A stretch of 64,000 nt of DNA from Trichoplusia ni. Its lineage: Eukaryota; Arthropoda; Insecta; Lepidoptera; Noctuidae. Both the position numbers and the translations under genes were made by a program. Below, piece after piece: positions 1 through 11,982 of the stretch. The notes under the pieces are model-generated. The model did no database searches and had not been told where the DNA came from. It saw only the letters and a list, made by a program, of their open reading frames with translations. The stretch covers positions 3,201,753 through 3,265,752 of the forward strand of contig NC_039502.1 of the NCBI RefSeq assembly GCF_003590095.1. The letters run 5' to 3'. The number at the start of each line of letters is the position of its first letter. Positions within the stretch are counted from its first letter, which is position 1.

Positions 1-3000
1 ATGACACTTGAAGAAATCCAAGCTATTGTAGCTGCAGGAGAAGAAGCTGAAGGCTTGGTCACTTTTGCCAATGAAAACCAACCAACCGTTTCCTTTAACA
101 TGAATCAACCTCCCTATACAAAAGTTCATAGCGTTGTTACAAATGTTCAAAATGTTCTGAAAGCTCAAATGGAAGCTCACAAGAACAAACCACAAATGCG
201 ACCCACGTTGGACACACCGGACGTCTCAGACTCTTGGAGTTTAATTTTGCCATCAATCTTTGGTAACACTGGCGTTGACATCGTCTTTGATAAAAATTCT
301 GGATCAGTTACTCCACCCGAAACAGACACATATGAAAACAGCAACAGTGCAGAAGATGAGACTTCACTAAGCAAAGAAGGCAGCAATGAAGTAATCAGTA
401 GTTCGACGACTACTGTTCAAGAGAAACATGCAGTAACTGAGAAGTTACCTGTAAAGGTGGAAAATAAAGAAATACCAACAACACCTCGCACAACAACAAC
501 TACTACTACTACAACTACTACCACAACTCCTAAACCAACAACTACGACTCGGAAACCAACAAACACAACTCCTAGAGCTACTACTACAACTCGCAAATCG
601 ACTACAACTACAACTCACAAGCCTACTACAATTACTCAAAGACCCACCAGAACCACTCCAAGACCAACAACAACAACAAGGGCTCCTACAACCACGACAA
701 CAACTACAAAAAAAGCAATCGTTACCTCAACAACTACGACACAACAACCAACAACTGCTAGCACTACAAATAAACCAAGTACAACAAAACTGCCGCTGGT
801 TAAAATCACCAATAAGCCTCAAACCACTACAACTTCTAAACCAACCACTGTTAAACCGGTGTTACAAACATCAACTACTAAATCAGAACAGTCAACAAAA
901 AAAGAGAGCGTTAGCTTTGTAAGTAACCAAGATTCAGAAGAAATCAAAGTTCAATCGAACGCTAACGACGTTTCTGCTACCGAGAAAACTGAAACTCAAT
1001 TTGAAAAAATAAGCACCTTTATTCCAGTGTCAACAGTAAATTATATTACTGAACGTATTTCACCGAAACCAGAAGTAACAACTAAGTCACCAATCATAGT
1101 GAGCACAACTAAGAGATCTGTTGTCACTACTACAACTACTACAAAAGCACCGACAACAGAAGCAACCAAAACTCCAGCGCTGGCAACTACAAGTAGCCCA
1201 GTCATAAGCACATCAAACTACATTTTAAGTACTGTGAAAGAAAGCGAAAATGATAAAATAAATGTGACAACAATAACTACGCAATCCGTTTCTCCGTCGA
1301 CAACTATATCATCCACAGAATTTGTATCAAATGCTGATGTAAATGACCTGGGAAATCAATCTAATGACGAGGAAAATGAAAACGACAAAGACGATGAAAC
1401 TTTACTTCCATTGTTCGATGTTGCTCAAAGTATAAGCCAAATAGCTTCGGATCTTGGTGGAAGTTACCAACCGATACCAACAACAAGTAACTTATTAGAT
1501 ACTACGAAGGTAAATTTATTGGACTTAGAAAGCAAGGAAGTTTTAGATATGGATATACCATCCGGCCCTGGCAATGAAACAGCCAATGATAATACACCGA
1601 CTTCTAACGCTACTGATGATAATAATACTGATAACTTCATAAAGATAACTACTTTTGATCCACATGTCAAAACTGAAAATACTAACAACGAAGAAAGAGA
1701 ATCAGTAATCAAAGGTGCAGAAAAGGAAAAAGAGGAAACAAAAGAAACTATTGTTCAAAACCAAGACGACAAAGAAAAAGATTCAGCACAAAATACGGAA
1801 GGAGCTCAAAACAATAATTTAATTATAAACAACATTAAACAAGTCGAATTCTTGACCTCACCTGCTGCTTCTGAGGCAACTACTATTGACCCAGTATTAT
1901 CGGAGTCAATGGGCGACTTATTATCTCAAGTAGTTAACGAGGCTCCTCAATCCATGGTCAATTCTAATCAGAATACTAAAGAAAACGCAAAAACTACAAC
2001 TACCGAGAAAAACATCGAGGTCTCTACTCCAGAAAGTTTAGAATCTACATCTGAGGTGTCTAACAAAGTTAAAAAAGAGACCTCAAAAGAAGAAGTAGCT
2101 AATGAAGAGACAGATAAAATCATAACACCAGTAAAACCTGATAATGTGAACCTTACTGCTGACACGACGGCTGTGAGTACAGAGGAAAAAGAGGCGGAAC
2201 CATTAAATAATACAAAATCAGATGTTATAGAAAACCCAAATGACGTTAGAGTTGCTGATACTAATAAAATTGAAGATTCAAACCAAAACTTTGTGCAGAT
2301 CTCAGTTTCGTCTAACAAAGATGCTGAAAAAGTTAATGTTACAAATGAGTCTAAAATCAGTCCTGAGGTGGCACAACCTGAAACACCTACTGAAATACTA
2401 GACATCATGAAGCAAGAGCCAACGAAAGATGAAATTTATTCCAAAAATGGAAATAAAACGACAGTCAAACCAAAGGAAACGAACCAATTTGAAAGCGTAG
2501 ATACCATAAAAAAGCCTGAAGACACAACTACATCTACCACTACTGCAGCTCCAATAAAAATAACGCAGTCAAAATTAAACAAAATTAATTTGGGTGACAA
2601 AACTAATAAAAATACGGAACCACTGCCAAAAGTAGATGACTTCAAAAAGAAAATACAAAAGGTGAATGATGAGGAGGAACTCGTTAGTGAGCGTAATAAT
2701 TCATGGAAACTAATCCCAACTCTTTCTCCACCAAAAGTTAATGAAATACCGAAAGACAAGGTTAAGTCAGACAACCAGTTTAATCCCGATTCCGTTGAAA
2801 ACAAAGATGTCGTACTCGAATTTTCTACTGAAAATCAGGGTCTGGAAGTAACTACTAGAGATTTGGGAGAGGATGTTACCCGTTTTTCAGAGCTTTCTAA
2901 CGAATTAGCATTTAGATTTTGGAATGTCATGGTCGATGAAATTGATAAAAGGAGAAGTTTTGTCTTGTCACCTTACTCAGTATTTTCTATGCTAGCTATG

Positions 3001-4695
3001 ATATTCATGGGAGCACGGGGCGCCACCTCCGGAGAAATGAATGAAATTCTTAAATTGGATGACATGGTAACGTTCAACCCACATTTCACGTTGAAAAATA
3101 TCTCTGATTCAATTGAAACGACACCAGAATCAGGAGTTGCAATTTCTGCATTCATAAGAGAACTCTACAGTGATAGAAATAAGGGCAAAATTCTAACCTT
3201 CTACAAAGAACGAGCTCAGCATTTTTACAATGGTCATGTTGAAGAAATCAACTTTAAATTGATCAGCGACATTATCAGAAGAAGGACAAACTTACTAGTT
3301 AAGAGGTACACATGGGGCAAGATTCCAGAATACATGAAAACAAATAACATTGTTATGCAACCACCGTTAGCTGCATTTACGGCAAACATTTTCCAGGTGA
3401 GTACGAAGCACTTCCTAATATATTCTTTTTTTTCTTTTCTTTTTTTTTTAAACGACTCCCACAGTAATGAATTTAATTCTTGTGACGCGGTGGGTTTACA
3501 AACATACAAATCACATGCACAAAGACACCCAGACTACAAGTATTCGTGGATCACACAAATGCTTGTCCTACGCGGGGATCGAACCCGCGACACGACGCGC
3601 ACAGTGGATTTAGCGTGATGACCTCAACCACTCGGCTATCCGTGCAGTCAAATAATCGAATGTTAAAACCACGAATTCAGTATTGAACTGGCTGGAATCA
3701 CTTGAAACAGTAGATTCTAATAAAATCCTCTTTTTTAGATAATTGTAACATTTAGGGCTAGTTACTAGGCTAAGTTACTGCTGAAGCATTTAAATAAAAT
3801 TCGGGTAATTTTAAATAGCATAAGGTATATGAACTTTTAAATCAATTCCAGTTTTCACGTGTTTCAGACTGACTGCTCGGGAACATCAGTGGATGGCAGA
3901 GATGGTGAAATGTACTTCGTGGTCTCCCCGAACGTTCGTCAGAGGCGCCTTGTTCCTGTGCCAGCCGTCGTATACAAGAGCGGATTCCTAGCTGGCTATG
4001 ATCCAGCCTTGGACGCAACTGTAGCAGCATTAGGAAACACCAACACAGTTGTTAGCACACTGTTCTTAATGCCTGGCCAGCAAGGCAATGTCGTTCACGC
4101 CGATGATTTAGAAAAACTTGAAGAGCGGCTCCTAGATGCTATCCCAACTACACCAACATGGAACCGAGTGTTACGCTCTCTTCTCCCTAGAACTGGTTTA
4201 GAACTACAAATCCCAAGATTCTCACACAAGTCAACCTTCAACATCTCGTCGAGCCTAAGAAAAATGGGATTGAAGGACTTATTTGATGGCGATCATGCTG
4301 ATCTAGGAGGCTTAAACGGACCTTCAAAAGATTTGTATTTATCAGATATGGTTCAATTGAACACTTTCGTTACTTGCGGAGAAGGTGCAGTGGGAGAACA
4401 GCATCACATGGAGGAGTACCCTGATACCTTAAGTGTTTCTCAGAGGCGTCGCACCAGGTGGCTTAATGATTGGGACGAACCGAGAGACTACCAGAGAGCA
4501 TTCCATGACCCGCACGATGTCGGTGATGCGATGCACTTGCCGCTTCACCTGCGGCCGAGGCAGGCGCGCGTGCCGGCCAGGAGCTCCCAGCCGGCGCGGC
4601 TAAAGTTTGACCGACCTTTTCTATACTTCGTAAGGCACAATCCATCTGGAATGATTCTGTACTTCGGCCGATTCAACCCTCGGCTTCTCCCTTGA
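1..4695 (+). CDS. Spn100A: Serpin with long Thr-rich mucin-like N-terminal region, Spn100A type; 5' end outside window
   Basis: Two exons are visible: 1-3396 and 3868-4695, joined in phase 0 (donor CAG|GTGAGT, acceptor TTTCAG|ACT), giving about 1407 residues. There is no signal peptide at the left edge, so the gene probably starts upstream. Residues 1-115 are unclassified. About 160-300 are Thr-rich with Lys/Arg/Pro, likely O-glycosylated. About 300-955 are acidic and low in complexity. The serpin domain runs from about 961 to 1407, with the helix-A stretch NELAFRFW, the shutter-like RRSFVLSPYSVFSMLAM and the C-terminal block FDRPFLYFVRHNPSGM...GRFNPRLLP. The domain layout and C-terminus recall Drosophila Spn100A (recognised from memory, not searched). 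The hinge after LSDMVQ reads CGEGAVGEQHH rather than the small-residue hinge of inhibitory serpins, and the reactive-centre segment is long and basic. It is probably a secreted, non-inhibitory serpin; its target is unknown. Confidence 0.88.
478..900 (+). repeat. Thr-codon (ACN) low-complexity tract coding the mucin-like region
   Basis: Runs of ACA/ACT/ACC codons, broken by Lys, Arg and Pro codons, give tandem TTTT(R/K)KPT-like units. They are in frame with the serpin exon and translate to a Thr-rich stalk. Such tracts change length easily by slippage. Confidence 0.85.
3397..3867 (+). other. Intron of the serpin gene containing a SINE
   Basis: GTGAGT donor at 3397 and TTTCAG acceptor ending at 3867. 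Splicing keeps frame (phase 0) and rejoins conserved serpin sequence (TANIFQ | TDCSG). The upstream reading frame happens to stay open to 3618 inside the intron, through the SINE, so an unspliced reading would wrongly extend the protein by about 73 residues. Confidence 0.88.
3426..3650 (-). mobile_element. tRNA-derived SINE, near full length, in the serpin intron
   Basis: Reading on the minus strand, the head TGACTGCACGGATAGCCGAG begins at 3650 and contains an A box (TAGCCGAGTGG). The B box GGTTCGATCCC lies at 3585-3575. A body with TCTGGGTGTCTTTGTGCATG-like sequence follows and ends in an A-rich tail at about 3440-3426. The same body occurs at about 14.5, 19.8, 21.3, 22.4 and 57.3 kb, so this is an interspersed SINE family and not a tRNA gene. 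Confidence 0.88.
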
Positions 4696-5060
4696 AGACC
4701 CAACAAAGACTGTTAGCTTAGATTAAATAACATTCCTAAAAGGAAAGTGATAGGGGAATACTGGTGCGTGTGATAATGAAAGTTGTTCTATGAGCATTTA
4801 CGTGACAGTATTAATAAGTGTATAAGCACGGAGTAAGCTCGTTAAACGGTACAATAAGCATTGTATGGCTCGACGTACTTCTGCTCTGTCTCATATCATG
4901 TGTGTATAAAGAATGCTAATGATGAATTATTGTTGAATGTATGCATATATTGTAGTTAATCATTAAGTAGTGTAATTAGGTAAGTTGGCGAGGAATATTG
5001 TCATTTCATCGTCTTAATAGTTTCAATATTAGAATAAATGCGATGTTTCTAGTAATTGCT
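4696..5060 (+). other. 3' UTR of the serpin gene with AATAAA
   Basis: The TGA stop is followed by about 340 bases of A+T-rich non-coding sequence with AATAAA at 5033-5038. Cleavage is expected shortly after. The UTR ends about 60 bases before the stop codon of the convergent OBP gene on the other strand, so the two transcripts may overlap at their 3' ends. Confidence 0.6.
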
Positions 5061-5120
5061 TTTGTATTATTTTAGTAATGTTAAAAAACTCCTGTTTGAA
5101 GTCAATATTTTTATAGGCTC

Positions 5121-6641
5121 TCATTTTTTCTGATAATACTCTTTACATTCCTTATAGTATTCTTTCACTTGCTCACATTCTTGAGTTGGTACCGTTACTG
5201 GGCAGTCCTGTTGAAAATGAAACTTATTTAGTCTAGAAGTATTGACATCTGAATGCAACTGCAAAAAACCTCTTCTCGCACGTTTGCTACTAAAACAAAA
5301 CTTATGAACAAAGTAGGTATATAAAGTGCTTACTATGTTCAAGAAATTCCTGATGCATCCGTGGAGATGGAAAAACTCACATGGCATGAGTGGTAAGTAC
5401 AATCTGACGTTTTGCCTGCAGTGGACTTTAGCTTCCATCATGGCGTCTGCAAACATAGGGTTCAGTCCAACCCACAGGTCGAGATGAGCGTAATACTTAT
5501 CGTCGTCTAGGTATCCATCACGAGTTAGCAGACTGTATTTATCAAGGACACACCACCAGTGGTCACACTAAAAGAGACAATGAATGAAATTTATCTAAAG
5601 TCTTTTCTAAATATAGTGTTTGGACATTGTCAAAATTATTGAAAAAAAATACTGTAAATCAGTCAGACGAGATGTTTGAAACACTTCAATTAGGTACTTA
5701 ATTCTTATTCAAGTGGTAAGTGGCACATATGATAGATAATACTACTGGGTAAACTAGAATAACAATTAATTGAAGTGTTGACAATTTCATTGGATGTTTT
5801 TTTCTTCAAAGTTAAGACAGTACAATAATTACAATCATCGACTTTCTAATTCAAGGAGTATCTGAATACGTCACTGAACTACTTACGTCATTTAAAGCCT
5901 TTCTCCTGAAACCAGTAACATTATGTTTTTCGTCAACGAACATTAATTCTAGACCTGCACCGCACTCTTTAGCCACTTCGCGTGTGAAGAAAGGAGGGAA
6001 CACACAACAGCTTCTGTACTGAAAACAAAAAAAAAATGTTATTTAACTCGTCCTAAACAACACATTTTAAATAAAACAAAAGGGTGTAACGAGATAAATA
6101 AAACAATAAGGTGGTATTTTAAAACTTCACCACGCTAGCGACCTCACGCATTCATAACGTATTATCACATTACAAAGTAACTTCCGAGTTTCCATTAATG
6201 TTCGCTAGATGGCAGTACAAGTTAAGTAGCCAAAGTTTACATGAAAGGACAAAAGTTGAGGATAATAAAATTGTTTGTAATATTTACCATCACGTTTGCA
6301 TTTGCTTTACATTTTTCAGGTATGACTGGATAAAACTCATCAAGTTGACTTAGTACCTGAACAATACCAAAATGTTTGAATGTTCAACTCTATTAAACTC
6401 ACTGATATAGAAATTATAGTGTCTAAGCTCTTCCAAGCAACACCTTACTATTATTTTGTCATAATGATATGTGTTTTCTTTAATGTAAAAATATTTTTTA
6501 TACTTTCACCCTACTGATGCTAAATACTTTTGTACAACAAGTCTTAAACAAAAAGATACAATAAACGAAATTTGTTAGTGATCATTTAATAAAATAAATA
6601 CTTACAGTGTGAGCTGTTATTATGATAATCAAGGCCCTCAT
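5121..6641 (-). CDS. Plus-C odorant-binding protein 1 (general odorant-binding protein 67/68-like)
   Basis: Five exons: 6641-6606, 6356-6288, 6018-5887, 5567-5334 and 5207-5121. All introns are GT-AG and phase 0. The product has 185 residues. It starts with a hydrophobic signal peptide (MRALIIIITAHTVLS), so it is secreted. The mature part has twelve cysteines: one near the start, a CC doublet (SCCVFPPFF), C, CDHWWC, then six more, including DCP in the last exon. The CC doublet and twelve-cysteine count fit the insect plus-C OBP class: soluble helical carriers of small hydrophobic ligands in sensillar lymph and other fluids. Exon 4 is exactly 78 codons, as in the two paralogues upstream. It is convergent with the serpin gene. 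Ligand and tissue cannot be read from sequence. Confidence 0.87.
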
Positions 6642-8203
6642 TTGTTCCAGCAGTTTTATTGTGAATGCAACGCTTTAATTCACTTTTTTTGACTGTTTCT
6701 TTACTTTAACAATAGTACTAGTTTTGCAATACAATGCAATCGTTGCAATGATCGCTAAATTACAGTTTTGCTATTAACTATGTTTGAGTAATGGGAGAAT
6801 GTTTAGGAAAACTAAAATAGATCGTTTGGAGTTTCGGATAACTGATCCTAATGTTATGTAACATCACACTGAAATTTATTGTTTTGACAGTCAGTTTTCC
6901 GCCCCGTACTCAATTCCCAATTGTATTGTGAAAATATTTGGGAGAATAACAATAGTGTCAAATTGAATCCAATTTCCAATCATTTATCGGCAATTGTAAA
7001 TAGCAGAATTGGGGCCCAGGTACAGAGCTATAACAAGCTTTCTTTACTGTTCGATATTTAGAAGCAAGTCGAAAGGTCATACAGTTCCTACACCTGTTAC
7101 ATTTACATCAATCAAGTTATTTACTTAGCAAGTTGGCCTGTAATGACGCACGACCATTCCCGCTGACCTTTGGCCGACGCAAGTCAAACTTTATGGACAT
7201 TTTTATACTTAGCACTTTATGGGTTTGTATTGTCTGTCCTTTTTATTTGATGCGCTTCAAGATTTGGTTGATTGCCTTGAGTTATGAGAAACGAACTTTA
7301 AATTAATTATGAGTCAACCTTAGAGTAGAACTTTTTTTTTGTTTTTCGTCGTGAAACTAAATTCTTCAAATCACATCGAGGGCTGGGGTTGAGGATATGG
7401 ATTTCCACCGACTGAAAACACCTCGGACCCCTTCTAAGATCGCTAGCGTATGCTAGAACCTTGGACTTCTTCTCGAGGGACGGGTGTAGAGAGACCATCC
7501 CTCACTCCTCATTAGAACGGATGCCCAGAACGAGGCCATAGTTCATACTTAATCACCAGCCCTAGTTGTCTTCAAGTTGTATAAGTAATAGTCCAAAATG
7601 TATGTCCAAGCGCTTTTAAGAAATGCAAGTCTTTGACTAGCCTATTGGTCTAGATTAGATGCCCTGACTATTAAACGGAACTCGTGGGTACGACTCCCAC
7701 CCAGGATTATGTGGCAAGCGCTATTATTTGTTTTCTGTCTAAATGATATTCGTCAATAACGTGTGTGTATGTCTAGTACTCATAACACAAGCTTTGCTTA
7801 CTCTGGACTAGATGGCGTTGTGGGAAAGTTGTTGAATGTTGCACAAAAATATTATAATTACATATATGGTATAGTTTACACGCTTCTTCACGGTTGAAAG
7901 ACCTAAGTATTGTTGCAAAATAGTTTTATGATGTCATTTGATGTTTTTGTGGAACATAAACAACAGTAATTTAGTTTCAATTGCACAGTTTATATAGCAA
8001 ATGATAAAGGATACTTTTTGTCACATTTGAAGCACACGATATGATTATCGTCCATTATCAATAGTTGAATATGGTTTTGGTTAGATGAGTTGGAAATAAA
8101 AAAATGTTACGGTGACTACAAATATAATATTTACACGTACTTCTTGTATAACTTTGTAAAATATTTTATGTTTTCACTTTAATAAAGTAAAAAAATATCT
8201 CCA
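6642..8203. other. Intergenic region between OBP 1 and OBP 2
   Basis: No coding exon seen. It holds the upstream region of OBP 1, an unclassified G+C-richer block at about 7370-7560 that looks repeat-derived, and a tRNA-type SINE at about 7634-7825. Confidence 0.6.
7634..7825 (+). mobile_element. Second type of tRNA-derived SINE, partial
   Basis: GACTAGCCTATTGGTCTAGA resembles an A-box head. GGGTACGACTCCCAC lies where a B box should be, about 50 bases on. The end (CATAACACAAGC ... GACTAGATGGCGTTGTG) matches in style the 3' body of a SINE family common in moths. It differs from the GACTGCACGGATAG family found elsewhere in this window. Family name not assigned. Confidence 0.6.
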
Positions 8204-10416
8204 TCACTGTTGTTGATCTTGTGGCTGCATATAGTAGGGTCTGCATTCATCCATGTGCTCTTGTAAGACCGTGCATTGCTGGAGGTCTTGCCTGAGTTTG
8301 CAGTTCTGAAATTATGGATGCGATAATTAACTCTATTTATAAGTCATTTAAAGTGAAAATCCGTTGTTTGGAAAATTTATTGGCGGATTCAATTCACTAC
8401 TAATATTATAATAGTGAAGGTATAATTGTTATTACCATTAAGTCTATATCTCAAGGTTTCTTATTAGTTTCTGCCTAATTTACCAAAATTGAGACTACAG
8501 TTTTAGAGAAAACCAATAGACTTGATAGTTCTACTATTCTGTGCCTTTATGCAATAATAATAGCTTACCCATAATATAGTAGAAGTCATACAGAAGAAAA
8601 TTTTGTCCGCCTCACACTTGCTATGCTTGACCTGTGGTCCTCCTTCCACAACACACTTCTCTATCCCGATCTTGATGGCGTCTTCATAATCCGGGTTCGC
8701 TTTAGCCCATTCTTCAATAAACGTTTTAGTTTTAGCGTAGTCTATTTCCTCTGTATCAGTTAGAAGACCCTTGTTTTTCATCAGACACTTGCCATGTGAG
8801 CACTGAAAATTACCGTTTTTATTATGACCATGTTTTAGTTGTGTAGATTGGTCTGTTCAGACCACTTAAAGATTTAAAAAACCAAGTCAGGCAAAGGCAA
8901 TCATGAATATCTTCTGGATAAAATTGTGATTCTAATTACACACACACACTCGTGCACTTTGGTGGAACAGAACACCTAATATAAATCAAACAGATTCGAA
9001 AAAGCAAAACAATTCCTCGAAAACCTATTGACCTCCAACACCATTTATAGAAAACCCACACTCTTTACTGAAAAACCCACCCATTTTTCCCTCCTACCAT
9101 GGGGAGGTCCATGATGAGGACCATGTGGACCATGCGGACCATGCGGACCATGCCTAGGCCCTGGTCCAGATCCAAATTCTTCCTGCGAATAATATGTTTG
9201 GACTAAACAAAAGAAGAAAGAAATCTTATCTGGAAGCAGTACTGTTCCAGCAGACAACAGAATGGAAAACATCGGAACGCAGAGACGTAATCATCTTGAA
9301 TGACATAATTTGGGAAAAAGCTGATGAGTATATTTTAAGACACTTTTATTCTTGAATTTCTTCTTATTCTTCTAACCGAAAACAATTAAAAATCTACATC
9401 CAGTATTGAAGAGTTCCACTAATTCTTTGGAACATTTTTACTACCCTCAAATTATCAAAAGTCTTGAATACTTACATCTGCAATCTGTTCTTTTGGAGGT
9501 GGCGGGTTTTCTCGATCAGGTTTTTCTATGCCACATGCTATCATTTCTTCATCAGTAAAAACTTGTGGTATGGGACAGCACTCGTACGGGCTCACCTAAA
9601 ATCAAATAAATAGGTGTAACAATTTAGAGAAGACAAAACTGTAATTTTATTTTGAACTCTATAGATATTTATACTCCAGCATACGTATACCCGACGTCTT
9701 GACGAATGCAGAGTTACGAAATGAATAAAAATGAACAAAATCACGTAGGTATTACGTATTTTGGTTGCTATATAGAGTAGCTAGCAATATAAAAGGCAGC
9801 TAAACTTCTACAAAAACATGAGTGCACCTAGAACACTTCCTTGGAGGAACCCTTAACTTTGCCAGGCTATATTCATATCCCTAGTTACCACTTCCATAAC
9901 CTCATTGCGATTTAAGAACTAATACAAGCCAAACATTCATGGTGCAAATACACGGTTCTAAAAATACCAGATTGAGTTAACATATTTGAATAATATTTAC
10001 ATCAGGCGGTGGTCCCCAGCAGTGCCTCGGTATCCTCTCTTGATACGGCTCTATGAATGGTCCTTGCCGTGGATTGTTTGCAGAAAATGGTCCTTTCAAA
10101 TCATCATCGTCATCTGTGGGTGTTTGTGAAGATATCACCTGTAAAAAATAAGGTCAGTTTTTGTTTCATTGTTGATTTCGTTTTAAACACAAATCGAATG
10201 AATTTAAAATATCATTAAATTAGGAACAGTTACATTTTCTAAACTATCATTTACATTTTTTTTTTGTTTTTACTACCTACCTTAACATTTAACATAAATA
10301 CTTAATCATCAATAACAACCTAGTAATTTTAATTGATGTTAATTTTAAATCTCTTTTACTATTTATCACCTCACCTGCAGACCTGCTACTAAGACTAACA
10401 GACAGGATCTTTTCAT
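8204..10416 (-). CDS. Plus-C odorant-binding protein 2 with a His-Gly-Pro repeat exon
   Basis: Six exons: 10416-10375, 10138-10001, 9595-9476, 9182-9081, 8802-8569 and 8305-8204. All joins are phase 0, giving 245 residues. A signal peptide (MKRSCLLVLVAGLQVISS) is followed by an Asp run, then HC, ECC (CCPIP), AC, CSHGKC, KC, KC, FFC, NC, QC and EC: twelve cysteines in the plus-C order. Exon 5 is 78 codons, as in both paralogues. Exon 4 (34 codons) has no counterpart in OBP 1 or OBP 3 and encodes an HGP-rich stretch. Its donor is the least certain: GTGGGT after 9081 keeps frame, whereas the nearer CATG|GTAGGA would shift it. A secreted ligand carrier is inferred from the family; metal binding by the His stretch is speculative. 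Confidence 0.84.
9098..9150 (-). repeat. 9-bp tandem repeat encoding His-Gly-Pro units in OBP 2
   Basis: On the minus strand CATGGTCCN recurs in tandem (CATGGTCCG, CATGGTCCG, CATGGTCCA, CATGGTCCT) in frame within exon 4, preceded and followed by degenerate units. It encodes consecutive HGP triplets. Confidence 0.85.
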
Positions 10417-10462
10417 GGTGTTGCGTTATGAGACTGTGATAGCATGGCTTTACGTCAATGAG

Positions 10463-10469
10463 TTTTATA
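10463..10469 (-). promoter_or_regulatory. Likely TATA box of OBP 2
   Basis: The minus strand reads TATAAAA 47-53 bases upstream of the ATG at 10416. An initiator-like ATCACAGT lies about 30 bases downstream, predicting a 5' UTR of about 20 bases. Confidence 0.45.
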
Positions 10470-11715
10470 GTCAGTGTTTGTCGGCCGTGACCATTGTCAG
10501 CACGGGAAACAATCAAGGTATCGGACAAAGAATATTACGAAACACAGATGTACCGGTTCTAATTTCCTACAATTGTTGTTAAAAGTGGAAGTGAAGGAAT
10601 CTTTAATTTCAACCAAAATCAGGCAATAAATCAGGATAAAGAATCTAAATGCATTTTGAATAATAGCTGCGAAAATTAGTGTAATGTCTCGGCAATGAAA
10701 TGTTGTCCTTTGCAAAAAGACAAAAAATATGATTAAAAATACACAGTTGAATATTTTTTTAGTGAAAATACTTGACGAAATCACAGATATTTTAAATTTA
10801 TCTACTTTTAGGGTATCATAATAGATATCAATGAACTGGATAACTGTCTAGCTTAGCCCAGAAAAATGTTTCATTCAGTACCAGTATCAATATCCGCTGT
10901 GAGGCGCGTTGTCTTGAACCTTATCCACACATGTGTCACGTCTGCTCATAATATCTAATCGGCAATAATCAACGAATTCTTCGGCTGGTAGAATATTGTT
11001 CTGCAAAATCGTCTTCCTTGCATTATCTTTTGACTGTACGCATTTTGTTGTCTAGTTCAACTTACGTAATTATACAAAAGTGTGTATGAAAGAGTAAAAT
11101 TGTTTTATCAATATTATGTATCTGTGTAATTATGTACTAAGTTCTAGTTGAGTACCTAGTATAGGATTCCCCGAGGTTTGGAAAATGAAAACTGATATCA
11201 ACTTTTTTTGCAGTATTTATGAGTTAATTGCTTCGGATTATTATCAAGTAATTATGAAATAATACATAACATAACTTTTACCTAACATACATACCTATGT
11301 TTCTGTAAAGGTATTGTTTTTTATCTTACCTTCAGTCCTGGGAATAAAACGAAGTTTATGACAAAAATATTTTGAATTCATAGGAATGTAAGTAGCGTTG
11401 CGTGTGAGTAATAATTATTATTATGTACTTGAATAATCCACAGATACAGACATGTATGTACCTACATATGTATATTTTTAACTTAGTAATAAACAAAAAC
11501 CATGAGCTTGTTTTTGAAATCGCTGTCATTATAAACAATCCGGTGAAACTAAAAGCCAACTCAGCTGTTAGCTGACCCTAAATTCTCTTGCTAAAATCCT
11601 AGCGAGTTGGAAAAATGCAAAATAATCCTTTTAGTCTACAAAACCTTTTTACTAAACCATTTCAAGTCAGTGCCTTTATCAATTAAGCATCCACTAACTG
11701 CAATTTTATTACATT

Positions 11716-11982
11716 TTAAAATGTAATTCGTTCGTTTTTACTTGACTTAGTTGCAGCAAATGGTCCATTAGCACCCGCAGTATAATCATTAGCTTCATTA
11801 ATTACTCTCAGATGAACGTGATCCACATTTTCTTGTTGGAAATCAGGAACCAGCCTTGAATCGAGTTTTTCCTCTTTAGGGAGTTCATGATCTTGATTGA
11901 CCATTTTGTATTGTGTGTCCACATTAAGATTATAATTAGATAAGTTACATTTATTTTTAGACCACGCGAATGATGTGGTGCG
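11716..11982 (-). CDS. Unidentified possible terminal exon
   Basis: An 88-codon open frame on the minus strand begins directly after an acceptor-like TGCTTGCAG (AG at 11984-11983) and ends in TAA at 11716-11718. AATAAA follows only 6 bases later (11710-11705 on the minus strand). The peptide is polar with mixed composition (for example HELPKEEKLDSRLVPDFQQE, ANDYTAGANGPFAAT), unlike the Phe/Leu/Lys-rich translations of random A+T-rich DNA. There is no ATG at its start, so if real it needs an upstream exon beyond 12.0 kb, which I could not identify. I do not recognise the family. It could also be the end of a retrotransposed or decayed gene. Confidence 0.3.
   Translation of the reverse strand, partial: RTTSFAWSKNKCNLSNYNLNVDTQYKMVNQDHELPKEEKLDSRLVPDFQQENVDHVHLRVINEANDYTAGANGPFAATKSSKNERITF

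Noticed and set aside
445..639. Cys/Ser-rich frame antisense to the Thr tract
   Set aside because: It is the reverse complement of ACN repeats and is explained fully by the mucin-like coding region.
3397..3618. Continuation of the serpin frame as coding
   Set aside because: A GTGAGT donor, a matching acceptor at 3867 and restored serpin homology show that this is intron.
3550..3650. tRNA gene on the minus strand (A and B boxes)
   Set aside because: It continues into a SINE body with an A-rich tail, and the same unit occurs at 21307 and 57339, so these are tRNA-derived SINEs.
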